Positions 8,453 to 17,010 of a DNA stretch of 64,000 nucleotides are shown here, in pieces; positions within the stretch are counted from its first letter, which is position 1; every line of letters begins with the position of its first letter. Both the position numbers and the translations under genes were made by a program. This stretch comes from Streptomyces sp. NBC_01116 (GTDB lineage Bacteria; Actinomycetota; Actinomycetes; Streptomycetales; Streptomycetaceae): assembly GCF_041435495.1 (NCBI RefSeq), contig NZ_CP108644.1, positions 6,557,501-6,621,500 of the forward strand, written 5' to 3'. Under the pieces are notes generated by a model that ran no database searches, had not been told where the DNA came from, and saw only the letters and a program-made list of their open reading frames with translations.

Positions 8453-9049
8453 ATGGCAAAGACCGGTACGACGACCCAGGGGCTGCGCGCGGCGATCGAG
8501 CGCAGCGGCTACTACCCGGCCCTCGTGGCCGAGGCGGTGGAGGCCGCCGTCGGCGGGGAGCCGGTCGCTTCGTACCTGGTGCACCAGGAGACCACGTTCG
8601 ACTCCAACGAGGTGCGCCGCCATGTGACGGTCCTCGTCCTGACCGAGCACCGGTTCATCGTCAGCCACACCGACGAACAGGCCGCCGACACCAGCTCCCC
8701 GACGCCCTACGCCACCACCTCCACCGAGTCGGTGAAGCTGGAGCGGATCTCCTCCGTCGTGGTCAGCCGCGTCGTGGCCAACCCGGAGAAGTACGTCCCG
8801 GGCACCCTGCCCCGCGAGGTCGTCCTGACCATCGGCTGGGGCGCGGTCTCCCGGATCGACCTGGAGCCCGCCGCCTGCGGCGACGCCAACTGCGAGGCCG
8901 ACCACGGCTACACCGGCAGCTCCACCGCCGACGACCTGAGCCTGCGGGTCAGCGAGGCCGGCGACGGCCCCGACGCCGTGCGCCAGACCCTCGCCTTCGC
9001 CCAGTCGCTCTCCGAGGCCACGGCCGCCACCGCGGCGACCGGCCGCTGA
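8453..9049 (+). CDS. DUF5998 family conserved hypothetical protein
   Basis: 198 aa starting MAKTGTTTQGLRAAIERSGYYP; a start three codons upstream is also open. It matches the conserved actinobacterial family found just before the nucleotide-pyrophosphatase/phosphodiesterase gene. It has no signal peptide or membrane segment. A short Cys pair (CGDANCEADHG) near residue 148 is visible but is not a known metal site. The stop overlaps the ATG of the next gene (TGATG), so the two are translationally coupled and the protein may assist that phosphodiesterase, which is inference. Confidence 0.75.
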   Translation: MAKTGTTTQGLRAAIERSGYYPALVAEAVEAAVGGEPVASYLVHQETTFDSNEVRRHVTVLVLTEHRFIVSHTDEQAADTSSPTPYATTSTESVKLERISSVVVSRVVANPEKYVPGTLPREVVLTIGWGAVSRIDLEPAACGDANCEADHGYTGSSTADDLSLRVSEAGDGPDAVRQTLAFAQSLSEATAATAATGR

Positions 9050-10236
9050 TGGCCCAGCCCGCCTGGCAGGACCCCGTCCTGCTGCCCCTCGACACCGCCC
9101 CCGTCCCCGAGTACGGCAGCGGCTCGCTCGCGGACCTGCTGCCGACGCTCGCCGCCGGACAGGAGGTGCCCGGCTTCACGGCCGCGATCCCGGAGCTGAC
9201 CCCGGCCGACCGCAACTGCGTCTTCCTGATCGACGGCCTTGGCTGGGAGCAGATCAAGGCCCACCCGGACGAGGCCCCCTTCCTGCACTCCCTCCTCCCC
9301 ACCTCGCGCGGCGGCACCGGCCGCCCGCTCACCGCGGGCTTCCCCTCCACCACCGCCACCTCGCTCGCCTCGGTCGGCACGGGGCTGCCGCCCGGCGAGC
9401 ACGGCCTTCCCGGCTACACCGCCCGCAACCCGGAGACCGGCGAGCTGATGAACCAGCTCCGCTGGAAGCCGTGGACCGCGCCGAAGGTCTGGCAGCCGTA
9501 CCCCACGGTCTTCCAACGCGCCGACGCCGCGGGCGTGCACACCGCGCAGGTCTCCGCGCCGACGTTCGAGCAGACCCCCCTCACCAAGGTCGCGCTCAGC
9601 GGCGGCTCCTTCCTCGGCCGGCTCTCCGGCGAGGACCGGATGGACGTCGCCGCCCAGCGCCTGGCCGCGGGCGACCGCTCGCTCGTCTACACGTACTACA
9701 GCGAGGTCGACGGCAAGGGCCACCGCTTCGGCACCGACTCCGACGCCTGGCGCGGTCAGCTGATGTACGTCGACGGGCTCGCCCGACGCCTCGCCGAGCA
9801 GCTCCCGCCGCGCTCGGCGCTGTACATCACCGCCGACCACGGCATGATCGACATCCCCTTCGACGAGCAGTCCCGGATCGACTTCGACGAGGACTGGGAG
9901 CTGCGCGCCGGCGTCGCCCTCCTCGGCGGCGAGGGACGCGCCCGCCACGTCTACGCGGTGCCGGGCGCCCAGGCCGACGTCCTGACCGTCTGGCGCGAGG
10001 TGCTCGGCGAGCAGTTCTGGGTCGCGAGCCGGGACGAGGCCATCGCGGCCGGCTGGTTCGGTCCCACGATCGACGAGCGGGTGTACGGCCGGATCGGCGA
10101 CGTGGTCGCCGCCGCCCACGACGACGTGATCATCACGGCCTCCGTCAACGAGCCGCACGAGTCGGCGATGGCGGGCGTACACGGCTCCCTGACCCCCGTG
10201 GAACAGCTCGTCCCCCTCCTCGAAGTACGCTCGTAA
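9049..10236 (+). CDS. alkaline-phosphatase-superfamily phosphodiesterase / nucleotide pyrophosphatase
   Basis: 395 aa. Metal-ligand motifs of the type I phosphodiesterase branch are clear: DGLGW near residue 63, the nucleophile region FPSTTATSLAS near 103, YSEVDGKGHRFG near 220 and TADHGMID near 262. Such enzymes use two zinc ions to hydrolyse phosphodiester or pyrophosphate bonds. There is no signal peptide, so it appears cytoplasmic and the substrate is unknown. It is coupled to the DUF5998 gene upstream and followed after 44 bases by thymidine kinase, hinting at a role in nucleotide metabolism. Confidence 0.87.
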   Translation: MAQPAWQDPVLLPLDTAPVPEYGSGSLADLLPTLAAGQEVPGFTAAIPELTPADRNCVFLIDGLGWEQIKAHPDEAPFLHSLLPTSRGGTGRPLTAGFPSTTATSLASVGTGLPPGEHGLPGYTARNPETGELMNQLRWKPWTAPKVWQPYPTVFQRADAAGVHTAQVSAPTFEQTPLTKVALSGGSFLGRLSGEDRMDVAAQRLAAGDRSLVYTYYSEVDGKGHRFGTDSDAWRGQLMYVDGLARRLAEQLPPRSALYITADHGMIDIPFDEQSRIDFDEDWELRAGVALLGGEGRARHVYAVPGAQADVLTVWREVLGEQFWVASRDEAIAAGWFGPTIDERVYGRIGDVVAAAHDDVIITASVNEPHESAMAGVHGSLTPVEQLVPLLEVRS

Positions 10237-10280
10237 CCCCTCCCGCCGTGCCCGTCCCTCCGAAAGGTGCTCGACCCCTC

Positions 10281-10931
10281 ATGCCCGAGCTGGTGTTCTT
10301 CTCCGGAACCATGGACTGCGGAAAGAGCACGCTGGCCCTGCAGATCGGTCACAACCGCTCGGCGCGCGGGCTCCAGGGAGTGATCTTCACCCGGGACGAC
10401 CGCGCGGGGGAGGGCAAGCTCTCCTCCCGGCTCGGCCTGGTGACGGACGCCGTCGAGGCCGAGGAGGGCATGGACCTGTACGCGCACATCGTCGACCGGG
10501 TCAGCCGGGGCGGCCGGGTCGACTACGTGATCGTGGACGAGGCGCAGTTCCTCGCCCCGGACCAGATCGACCAACTGGCCCGCGTCGTCGACGACCTGGG
10601 GCTCGACGTCTTCGCCTTCGGCATCACCACGGACTTCCGCACCAAGCTGTTCCCGGGCTCCCAGCGGCTGATCGAGCTGGCCGACCGGATAGAGGCCCTC
10701 CAGGTCGAGGCGCTCTGCTGGTGCGGCGCCCGCGCCACGCACAACGCCCGCACGGTGGACGGCGAGATGGTCGTCGAAGGCGCCCAGGTCGTCGTCGGCG
10801 ACGTCAACCGGCAGGCGGGCGAGGTCGGTTACGAGGTGCTGTGCCGCCGCCACCACTGCCGCCGCATGACGAGCCGTTCCGTCCACGCCGGCGCGCTCTC
10901 GCCGGACGTCCTGCCGGTGTCGTCGGACTGA
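10281..10931 (+). CDS. tdk: thymidine kinase, type II
   Basis: 216 aa. Phosphorylates thymidine in the pyrimidine salvage pathway. The Walker A motif GTMDCGKST is at 9-17, the Walker-B/lasso-type DEAQF around 89-93, and zinc-ribbon cysteines in CWCG (near 151) and CRRHHC (near 191). These mark the type II, human-TK1-like class rather than the viral type. The ATG at 10281 follows GAAAGG. It lies downstream of the phosphodiesterase gene on the same strand. Confidence 0.94.
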   Translation: MPELVFFSGTMDCGKSTLALQIGHNRSARGLQGVIFTRDDRAGEGKLSSRLGLVTDAVEAEEGMDLYAHIVDRVSRGGRVDYVIVDEAQFLAPDQIDQLARVVDDLGLDVFAFGITTDFRTKLFPGSQRLIELADRIEALQVEALCWCGARATHNARTVDGEMVVEGAQVVVGDVNRQAGEVGYEVLCRRHHCRRMTSRSVHAGALSPDVLPVSSD

Positions 10932-11077
10932 CCGGTGTCGTCGGACTGAGCCGCTCGTCCCGCCGTCCCCGGGCTTCAGCCGGCCGCCACCTCTCCTACG
11001 CCGAGAAGTCATCGTGACCGGCAAGGCTCCCCCCGTCCGACCCCGCCCAGGGGTCGCACGGCGAAGGAAGACAACCG

Positions 11078-12139
11078 ATGGATCGCAGAGCGTTCATGGC
11101 CACCACGGGCCGCGCCTCACTCCTGGCGGGCGGGGCCCTCACCGTCGGCGCCGCCCTGACGGCGCCGGCGGCCGAGGCCGCCACAGCCGCCTCGGAGCAC
11201 GGGAAGCACGGCCACGGCAGCGGGGGCCGGACGGTGCGGTTCAACATCATCAGCGACATCCAGGGCGACCTGGCCGACTTCGGCAAGGCCCTCGACGACC
11301 TGCACCGGATCAACCCCCGCAGCGCCGGACTGGGGATCGCCGGCGACATCACCCCCCGCGGCTACGACTTCGAGTACGCGGACGTCCGCCGCACCCTCGG
11401 GCGGCACCGGCACCCCGAGAACCTCGCGTGGGCCATCGGCAACCACGAGTTCTACGTCCCCAAGTACAGCGACCCGGACACGCTCGCCCAGGACACCTGG
11501 CCCAACGGCACCACGGAGGACTCGCTCTTCCGCAGCTTCTACAATTTCGCGGGCCGGAACAAGGTCTACGCGGAGACGTCGTTCGGCGGTGTTCCCGTCC
11601 TGACCCTCGGAACCGAACGCTACGCGCACTACCACGACGCGAAGCTGTGGGACGAGGTGTGGATCAGCGACGCGCAGTTCGCCTGGCTGGACGACCGGCT
11701 CGCCCACTGGGCCCGGCGGCGCAGGCCCGTCATGGTGTTGACGCACCACCCCCTGCCCAACACCGTGTCGGGCACCCGCAACAAGCTCTATCTGGGCGAC
11801 TACCTCCAGCCCGACCGGCTCCTGTCGATCCTCGGCCGCCACAAGGACGTGTTCCTCTTCTCCGGCCACACCCACTGGGACCTCAACCTGTCGGACTGGG
11901 TGGTCCGCAGGGTCGTCCCCGGCACCGGAAATCTCGACGGCTTCACCGTCGTGAACACCGCGGCGGTCCAGACGGGCTGGACGGACGACGGCAAGGGAGG
12001 CGAGGTCGCGGTGGGCGGCGCCTTCAACCAGGGCCTCCAGGTCGAGGTGGGCCCCCGTACGGTGGTCATCAAGGCGCGCGACTTCTCCACGGGCACCTGG
12101 CTCAAGCAGCTCACGGTTCCGCTGCACACCGCCGCCTGA
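11078..12139 (+). CDS. Tat-exported calcineurin-like metallophosphoesterase
   Basis: 353 aa. The N-terminus MDRRAFMATTGRAS with a following hydrophobic stretch and AEAA is a twin-arginine signal. The metallophosphoesterase core follows: SDIQGD near 65, GDI near 89, GNHEF near 119, THHPLPN near 222 and FSGHTHWDLN near 263, the standard dinuclear metal ligands of the family. It is predicted to work outside the cell on phosphate esters or cyclic nucleotides; the substrate is unknown. It stands alone between tdk and a convergent VOC gene. Confidence 0.88.
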   Translation: MDRRAFMATTGRASLLAGGALTVGAALTAPAAEAATAASEHGKHGHGSGGRTVRFNIISDIQGDLADFGKALDDLHRINPRSAGLGIAGDITPRGYDFEYADVRRTLGRHRHPENLAWAIGNHEFYVPKYSDPDTLAQDTWPNGTTEDSLFRSFYNFAGRNKVYAETSFGGVPVLTLGTERYAHYHDAKLWDEVWISDAQFAWLDDRLAHWARRRRPVMVLTHHPLPNTVSGTRNKLYLGDYLQPDRLLSILGRHKDVFLFSGHTHWDLNLSDWVVRRVVPGTGNLDGFTVVNTAAVQTGWTDDGKGGEVAVGGAFNQGLQVEVGPRTVVIKARDFSTGTWLKQLTVPLHTAA

Positions 12140-12179
12140 GACGCGGGGTGGGGCGGGGCAGAGGCGTCACCGCCGACGT

Positions 12180-12974
12180 TCAACGGCCGGACGCACCGCT
12201 CCCGGCGGCGGACCGGATGACCGTGAACACGGCGCCCTCAGGGTCCGAGACCGTCGCCAGCCGGCCGCTCGACCCCTCGCGCGGCGGCTGGAGGACGCGC
12301 CCGCCCAGCTCCACCACCCGGGCCGCGGCCCGGTCGGTGTCGGCGACCTCGAAGTACGTCATCCAGTGCGGCCCCCGGTCGCGCGGCAGCGCGTGGCCGA
12401 CCCCGTGCAGCGCCGCCACCGGAACGTCGTCCAGGTGCAGGGTCTGGTAGTCGAAGTCGGCCGAGACGACCGCCTCCGTCTCATAGCCGAAGACCGACTG
12501 GTAGAACTTCGCGACCATCGAGGTCTCCCGGGTCACCAGCTCGTTCCAGACCGGGGTGCCGGGCACGCCCGCCGTCATCGTGCCGATGTGCTCCGAGCCC
12601 TGCCAGATCCCGAAGACCGCCCCGCTCGGGTCCGAGGCGATGGCGAGCCGCCCCGCCTCGCCCGCGTCCAGCGGTCCGACCGCGACCGTCCCGCCGCAGG
12701 AGCGGACGACCTCCGCGGTGGCGTCGGCGTCGTCCGTCGCGAGGTAGGTGGTCCAGGCGATCGGGAGATGGCGGTCGGGCGGCAGTTGCCCGATGCCCGC
12801 GACCTCCTGCCCGTGCAGCAGCCCGCGGACGTAGGGGCCCAGTTGGTCGGGACCCGGCAGGAACTCCCAGTCGAACAGGGCCCCGTAGAACTCCTGGGTC
12901 GTGGTCAGACCGTGCACGATCAGACTCACCCAGCAAGGTGTTCCGGGCGTGCGCCGGGCGTGGGCCTCGGTCAT
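12180..12974 (-). CDS. VOC (glyoxalase/bleomycin-resistance type) protein with two domains
   Basis: 264 aa made of two VOC domains (about 12-122 and 138-255), each with the conserved pattern G-P-W-pattern/ending ATVSDPEGAVFTVI or IASDPSGAVFGIW. VOC proteins include glyoxalase I, dioxygenases and drug-binding proteins; the type with two short repeats in Streptomyces is usually annotated as a hydroxylase-like or glyoxalase-like protein of unknown substrate. The start ATG is followed by TEAHARRTPGTPCW and preceded on the minus strand by GAGGAGAGAAG. Confidence 0.83.
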   Translation of the reverse strand: MTEAHARRTPGTPCWVSLIVHGLTTTQEFYGALFDWEFLPGPDQLGPYVRGLLHGQEVAGIGQLPPDRHLPIAWTTYLATDDADATAEVVRSCGGTVAVGPLDAGEAGRLAIASDPSGAVFGIWQGSEHIGTMTAGVPGTPVWNELVTRETSMVAKFYQSVFGYETEAVVSADFDYQTLHLDDVPVAALHGVGHALPRDRGPHWMTYFEVADTDRAAARVVELGGRVLQPPREGSSGRLATVSDPEGAVFTVIRSAAGSGASGR

Positions 12975-13207
12975 CGTCTTCTCTCCTCGGACCGTATGGG
13001 TGGCCGTGCGGGGAACGGGACAGGTACGCCGTCCCGGGTCGGGAAGCGGTCCGCGTGCCCCGTGCAGATGCTTGCACCCCCCGGCGCGTCAGGCGCACCG
13101 GCCGCGCCGCGTCGTCCGGGATCTCGACGAAGGACGGCCGGATTCCCGCCGACCGTCCCTTCCGATGCTGTTATGGGTACCGGTGCCGCTGCGCGAGGAT
13201 GGCACCC

Positions 13208-14038
13208 ATGAAGCCCATCATCACCGCATCCGCGTGCGCGAGCGAGTCGGCCGGATCGCGACCGCCGGTGCTCCTCGACGTCCGCTGGCAGCTCGGCGGC
13301 CCGCACGGCCGCCCCGACTACGAGGCCGGTCACCTGCCCGGCGCGGTCTTCGTCGACCTCGACACGGAACTGGCGGGACCGGCGGGCGACGGCGGCCGTC
13401 ACCCCCTCCCCGACCCGGAGGCCTTCGGGGCAGTGATGCGCCGTGCCGGGGTCGGCCAGGACACCCCGGTCGTGGTGTACGACGGTGGCCTGGGCTGGGC
13501 CGCGGCGCGCGCCTGGTGGCTGCTGCGCTGGACGGGGCACGGGGACGTACGGGTCCTGGACGGCGGTATCGCCGCTTGGACGGGCGACCTCTCCACCGAC
13601 ATCCCGCGCCCTCCCGAGGGCGATTTCCGGCCGAAACCGGGGGCCCTGCCCACCCTGGACGCGGAGAGTGCGGCGGCCTTCGCCCGCTCGGGTCTGCTGC
13701 TGGACGCGCGCGCGGCGGAGCGCTACCGGGGCGACGTGGAGCCGATCGACCGCGTCGGCGGCCACATTCCCGGTGCCGTCTCCGCACCGACCACCCAGAA
13801 CGTCGACGAGGGCGGGCGCTACCTTCCGGCCGAGCGGCTCGCCGAGCGGTTCGCCGGCCTGGGGGCGGAGGGGAGCCCCGAGGGCGTGGGCGTCTACTGC
13901 GGATCCGGGGTCTCCGGCGCGCACGAGGTGCTGGCCCTGGAGATCGCGGGCTTCACCGGCGTCCTGTACCCCGGTTCCTGGTCCGAGTGGTCCTCGGACC
14001 CTTCCCGGCCCGTCGCAACGGGGCCCGAGCCCCAGTAG
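13208..14038 (+). CDS. sulfurtransferase (tandem rhodanese domains)
   Basis: 276 aa. The first rhodanese domain (about 20-135) is structural and the second (about 150-270) holds the active-site loop CGSGVSGAHE near residue 226, whose Cys carries the persulfide. The CGSGV loop resembles 3-mercaptopyruvate sulfurtransferases. It transfers sulfane sulfur to thiol acceptors. I chose the ATG at 13208 because the protein begins there with family-like residues; longer frames upstream are only GC-rich read-through. A perfect hairpin follows at 14111. Confidence 0.87.
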   Translation: MKPIITASACASESAGSRPPVLLDVRWQLGGPHGRPDYEAGHLPGAVFVDLDTELAGPAGDGGRHPLPDPEAFGAVMRRAGVGQDTPVVVYDGGLGWAAARAWWLLRWTGHGDVRVLDGGIAAWTGDLSTDIPRPPEGDFRPKPGALPTLDAESAAAFARSGLLLDARAAERYRGDVEPIDRVGGHIPGAVSAPTTQNVDEGGRYLPAERLAERFAGLGAEGSPEGVGVYCGSGVSGAHEVLALEIAGFTGVLYPGSWSEWSSDPSRPVATGPEPQ

Positions 14039-14110
14039 CCCCGCGGCGCCGACCGAGCGGGCGGGACTTTCGCAACACGCCCCAGGCGGTCGGGGGCGGG
14101 GAGACGGCAA

Positions 14111-14152
14111 GGCAGCGGGGTCCGTACGCGACCGCGTACGGACCCCGCTGCC
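14111..14152. terminator. bidirectional terminator between sulfurtransferase and sepH
   Basis: Perfect 20-bp inverted repeat (14111-14130 with 14133-14152) with a 2-base centre between two convergent genes. Confidence 0.75.
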
Positions 14153-14170
14153 ACCGGTGGTCATTCCCGG

Positions 14171-15271
14171 TCAGTCCTGCTTCTTGCGCCGGGTGCCGAA
14201 GACGATCTCGTCCCAGCTCGGCACGGCGGCCCGGCGGCCCGGCCGGACTCCGTCCGCCTCCGCCTGACGGTCCGTCGTCCCGGTCAGCCGGTCGCGGTGA
14301 CCGGCCACCGCCCGGGGCATCAGCACATCCGCGTACGCGGACCCCGCGCCGGCCGAGGCCGCGGCGGCCGGCGGCTCGTCCGCCTCCGCCTCCTCCGCCG
14401 GTTCGAGCGCGGGCGGCTCGGGCTGGATGGGCCGCTCGGGGACGACCATGTCGCCGCGGAAGCTCGGCACCGCCTCCAGCAGGCTGGTCAGCGAGTCGCG
14501 CTCACCGGCCGAGGCACTGCTCACGTACTCCTCGGGCTCGGCGGCGGCCGGAGCGGGCCGCTCGATCTGCCGGTCCAGGGCCCGGTCCAGCGGTCGGTCG
14601 CGGTCGATCTGCCGGTCGAGGCTCCGGTCCAGCGGCCGGTCGCGCGGCAGCCGGGCGATCCGGGGCACGAACGGGAAGCTGGGCTCGGGCGCGGCGACGT
14701 CGTCGGTCTCGCCGATCAGCGAGCGCGCCTCGTCGTCCACGGCCTGGACCAGCCGCCGGGGCGGGTCGTACGTCCAGCTCGCCGAGTGCGGCTCACCCGC
14801 GACCCGGTAGACGAGCAGGACCTCCCAGGTGCCGTCGTCGCGACGCCACGAGTCCCACTGGACGGTTTCCTTGTCGGCGCCGCGCAGCAGGAGTCGCTCC
14901 TGCACCGCCTCGCCGAGTTGAGGGCCGGTGTTCTCGCCGGGACGGCGCACAGGAGTCTTCCGGGCCCGCTCGGCCATGAAGGCGCGCTCCGCGAGCACAG
15001 GGCCCTCGAAGCGGCGTACACGGTCGACGGGGATGCCCGCGAACTGGGCGACCTCCTCCGCGGAGGCACCGGCCCGTATGCGGGCCTGGATGTCGCGGGG
15101 ACGGAGGTGGCTCTCCACCTCGATCTCGATCTGGCCGAGCCGGGCGCGGTCGTTGCGCACGGCGGCGCGCAGCCGCTCATCGATCGGAAGCGTGTACTCC
15201 GTGCTGTCCGCAGCCTTGAGCACCAGTCGTGTGCCGTCGTTGGAGACGGCCACGACACGCAGTTCGGGCAT
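14171..15271 (-). CDS. sepH: SepH-type cell division protein (DUF3071)
   Basis: 366 aa starting MPELRVVAVSNDGTRLVLKA. The conserved N-terminal DUF3071 part (about 1-180) contains a helix-turn-helix-like stretch at about 66-88 (AGASAEEVAQFAGIPVDRVRRF). The C-terminal half is acidic, Pro-rich and poorly conserved, as in the family. SepH of Streptomyces promotes FtsZ assembly during sporulation and vegetative septation; this role is taken from family knowledge. An internal duplication of a 14-residue unit lies at residues 211-238. A longer open frame extends upstream but has no family similarity. Confidence 0.9.
   Translation of the reverse strand: MPELRVVAVSNDGTRLVLKAADSTEYTLPIDERLRAAVRNDRARLGQIEIEVESHLRPRDIQARIRAGASAEEVAQFAGIPVDRVRRFEGPVLAERAFMAERARKTPVRRPGENTGPQLGEAVQERLLLRGADKETVQWDSWRRDDGTWEVLLVYRVAGEPHSASWTYDPPRRLVQAVDDEARSLIGETDDVAAPEPSFPFVPRIARLPRDRPLDRSLDRQIDRDRPLDRALDRQIERPAPAAAEPEEYVSSASAGERDSLTSLLEAVPSFRGDMVVPERPIQPEPPALEPAEEAEADEPPAAAASAGAGSAYADVLMPRAVAGHRDRLTGTTDRQAEADGVRPGRRAAVPSWDEIVFGTRRKKQD
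14558..14641 (-). repeat. tandem duplication of a 42-bp unit inside sepH
   Basis: Residues 211-224 (DRPLDRSLDRQIDR) and 225-238 (DRPLDRALDRQIER) are two consecutive copies differing at two residues; the DNA copies differ at only a few bases. The unit is charged and built of a DR-plus-hydrophobic pattern, in the linker between the HTH-bearing part and the acidic tail. Confidence 0.85.
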
Positions 15272-15765
15272 GGGGACCTCCCGGGTGGTGCCTGCCGACG
15301 TCACGTGCGTCGCTGCTTCCGCTAGTCGAGTGTGACCTGCCCGGGTGCAGCCTGCCACAACCTTGCCAAGTTGCCCGGCGTGTCGGGCGCTCGTCCTGGT
15401 GCACCACCATGACACGGTTACCCATTGCGACCCAAAGCGACCGATTTGGCCGCTCTGTGCAGCAGGCATCCGTGTGATGCCTTCACGCCGTCGGTGTGAG
15501 TGCTGCCGTCGGACCCTCCGATGGCAGCGGATTCCCACGTCGGAGTCCGCCCCAGGGCTCGTCACAGTACTCCATTCGAGCCATCGAGGTGGACCGGCGC
15601 GCCGCCGAACTTCTCGTGGGGCGCGGGAGTTGAGTTACCCAGTTCTCCGCGAAACGCCCCTGGTGCGTGTTGTGCTTCACACAATCTCCGGAAACGGAAC
15701 TATCCACTTCGCTCATTTGTCCCTTCCTGTTGCATGGTGGGAGAGATGTCAAGCAGGGGCTGGTA
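15272..15765. other. intergenic region between divergent sepH and a membrane protein gene
   Basis: 494 bases without a convincing gene. It should hold the promoters of both flanking genes. I see no riboswitch or strong hairpin; short frames crossing it have poor codon structure. Confidence 0.5.
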
Positions 15766-16920
15766 ATGGTTCAGAAGCCGGAAAGTGACGCAGAACCCAA
15801 GGAAAGGCGCATAGATCTGAGTCTCCCGCAGGTCGCCGGGAGTGCCGTGGCAGCCGTCGCGGCGGCGGTGCTGGCCTCGCAGTTGGGCGTGTACGGCACG
15901 ATCGCGGGAGCGGGCGTGATGAGCGTCGTCGCCACCTGCGGCGGCTCGGTGTTCCAGCACTTCTTCCGCCGCACCGGCGAGCAGATCCGCGAGGTGACGG
16001 TCCAGGTGACCCACCCGGAGGGCCGCCAGGTGACGGTGCACACCAAGGAGACGACGCCCGCCGGGCGCAGAGGCGCCGCCGGGCGGTCCGGGCCGGAGCC
16101 GGCCGAGGACGCCACCACGGTGCTGCCCACGGTCGACCCGGGCGCGGTCCCGGAGGTGATCCCGGACGCGGAGAACACGCACCTGCTGAAGCCGCTCGAC
16201 ACCGACCGGACGCAGTTGCTGGACCTCGGCGACGCGGTGACCCGGATGCTCCGAGTTCCGCCGGGTACGGGCACGGGAGCAGGAGCGGAGCCCGGAGCCG
16301 ACCGTACGCAGATGCTGCCGCAGGCCGCCGACCGCACGCGGACGGTTCCGCGGGCCGCGGCGGGCACGGCCGCCGGCGAGGACGCGTTCGGCGAGAGCGT
16401 CACCCACGGAACGCGGCTGCGCGGCTGGAAGCGCCCCGCGCTCGCGGCCGCCGCGGTCTTCGCCGTCTCCATGGCCGGGATCACCGCGTTCGAGATGATC
16501 TCGGGCAACGACCTGAGCGGCGGCCAGGGCACCACCCTCAGCTCCGTCGTGCGGGGCGGCGGCGACGACCAGGACTCCGGACCCGCCGACCCCACGCCCT
16601 CCGGGGACACCGACCGGGACGGCGGAGCGGACGAGCAGGGTCCGACCCCGGGTGACGGCACCGGATCCGGCCCCGACACGGAGCGGGGCGACCGCAACAG
16701 CGAGAGCCCCGGTCCCGGTACGGGCACGGGCGGTGAGAACCCGGGCACCGGGTCCACTCCCACGCCGACGCCCTCCGGCTCCGCAGGCGTGACCACGCCC
16801 GACCCCGTGCCGCCCGCCCCGTCGCCGTCCGGCGACGCCGGAACCGGCGAGCCCTCGACCGGTACGGGCGTCGCTCCCGGGCAGGGGGAGCAGGCCCCGC
16901 CCGGCGCCGACGCCGAGTGA
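15766..16920 (+). CDS. membrane protein with Pro/Thr/Gly-rich extracellular tail
   Basis: 384 aa. An N-terminal hydrophobic pair (about 18-50, VAGSAVAAVAAAVLASQLGVYGTIAGAGVMSVVATCGG) precedes a charged cytoplasmic-like section. A second hydrophobic segment at about 220-236 (PALAAAAVFAVSMAGITAFEM) leads into a long Asp/Gly/Thr/Pro tail typical of wall-spanning linkers. No enzyme motif is visible. The repeated short motif DRT(Q/R) before the second membrane segment is curious. A conserved hypothetical in Streptomyces; the function is unknown. Confidence 0.72.
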   Translation: MVQKPESDAEPKERRIDLSLPQVAGSAVAAVAAAVLASQLGVYGTIAGAGVMSVVATCGGSVFQHFFRRTGEQIREVTVQVTHPEGRQVTVHTKETTPAGRRGAAGRSGPEPAEDATTVLPTVDPGAVPEVIPDAENTHLLKPLDTDRTQLLDLGDAVTRMLRVPPGTGTGAGAEPGADRTQMLPQAADRTRTVPRAAAGTAAGEDAFGESVTHGTRLRGWKRPALAAAAVFAVSMAGITAFEMISGNDLSGGQGTTLSSVVRGGGDDQDSGPADPTPSGDTDRDGGADEQGPTPGDGTGSGPDTERGDRNSESPGPGTGTGGENPGTGSTPTPTPSGSAGVTTPDPVPPAPSPSGDAGTGEPSTGTGVAPGQGEQAPPGADAE

Positions 16921-16947
16921 CCCGCCGGCGTACCGCGCACAGCGCAA

Positions 16948-16985
16948 CGGCCCCGGCCCCCTCCGCAGGGAGAGGACCGGGGCCG
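16948..16985. terminator. bidirectional terminator
   Basis: Stem CGGCCCCGG (16948-16956) with CCGGGGCCG (16977-16985) between two convergent genes. Confidence 0.65.
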
Positions 16986-17010
16986 ACGGCGTACCGGAAG
17001 CCCAGGGACG

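Noticed and set aside
5656..8454. 932-codon minus-strand frame opposite the GNAT/synthetase gene
   Set aside because: Gly/Asp/Val-rich low-complexity translation with no domain; it mirrors the codon bias of the real gene.
12938..13207. Upstream extension of the sulfurtransferase reading frame
   Set aside because: The extension runs over the VOC gene start and has no rhodanese similarity; the ATG at 13208 fits the family length.
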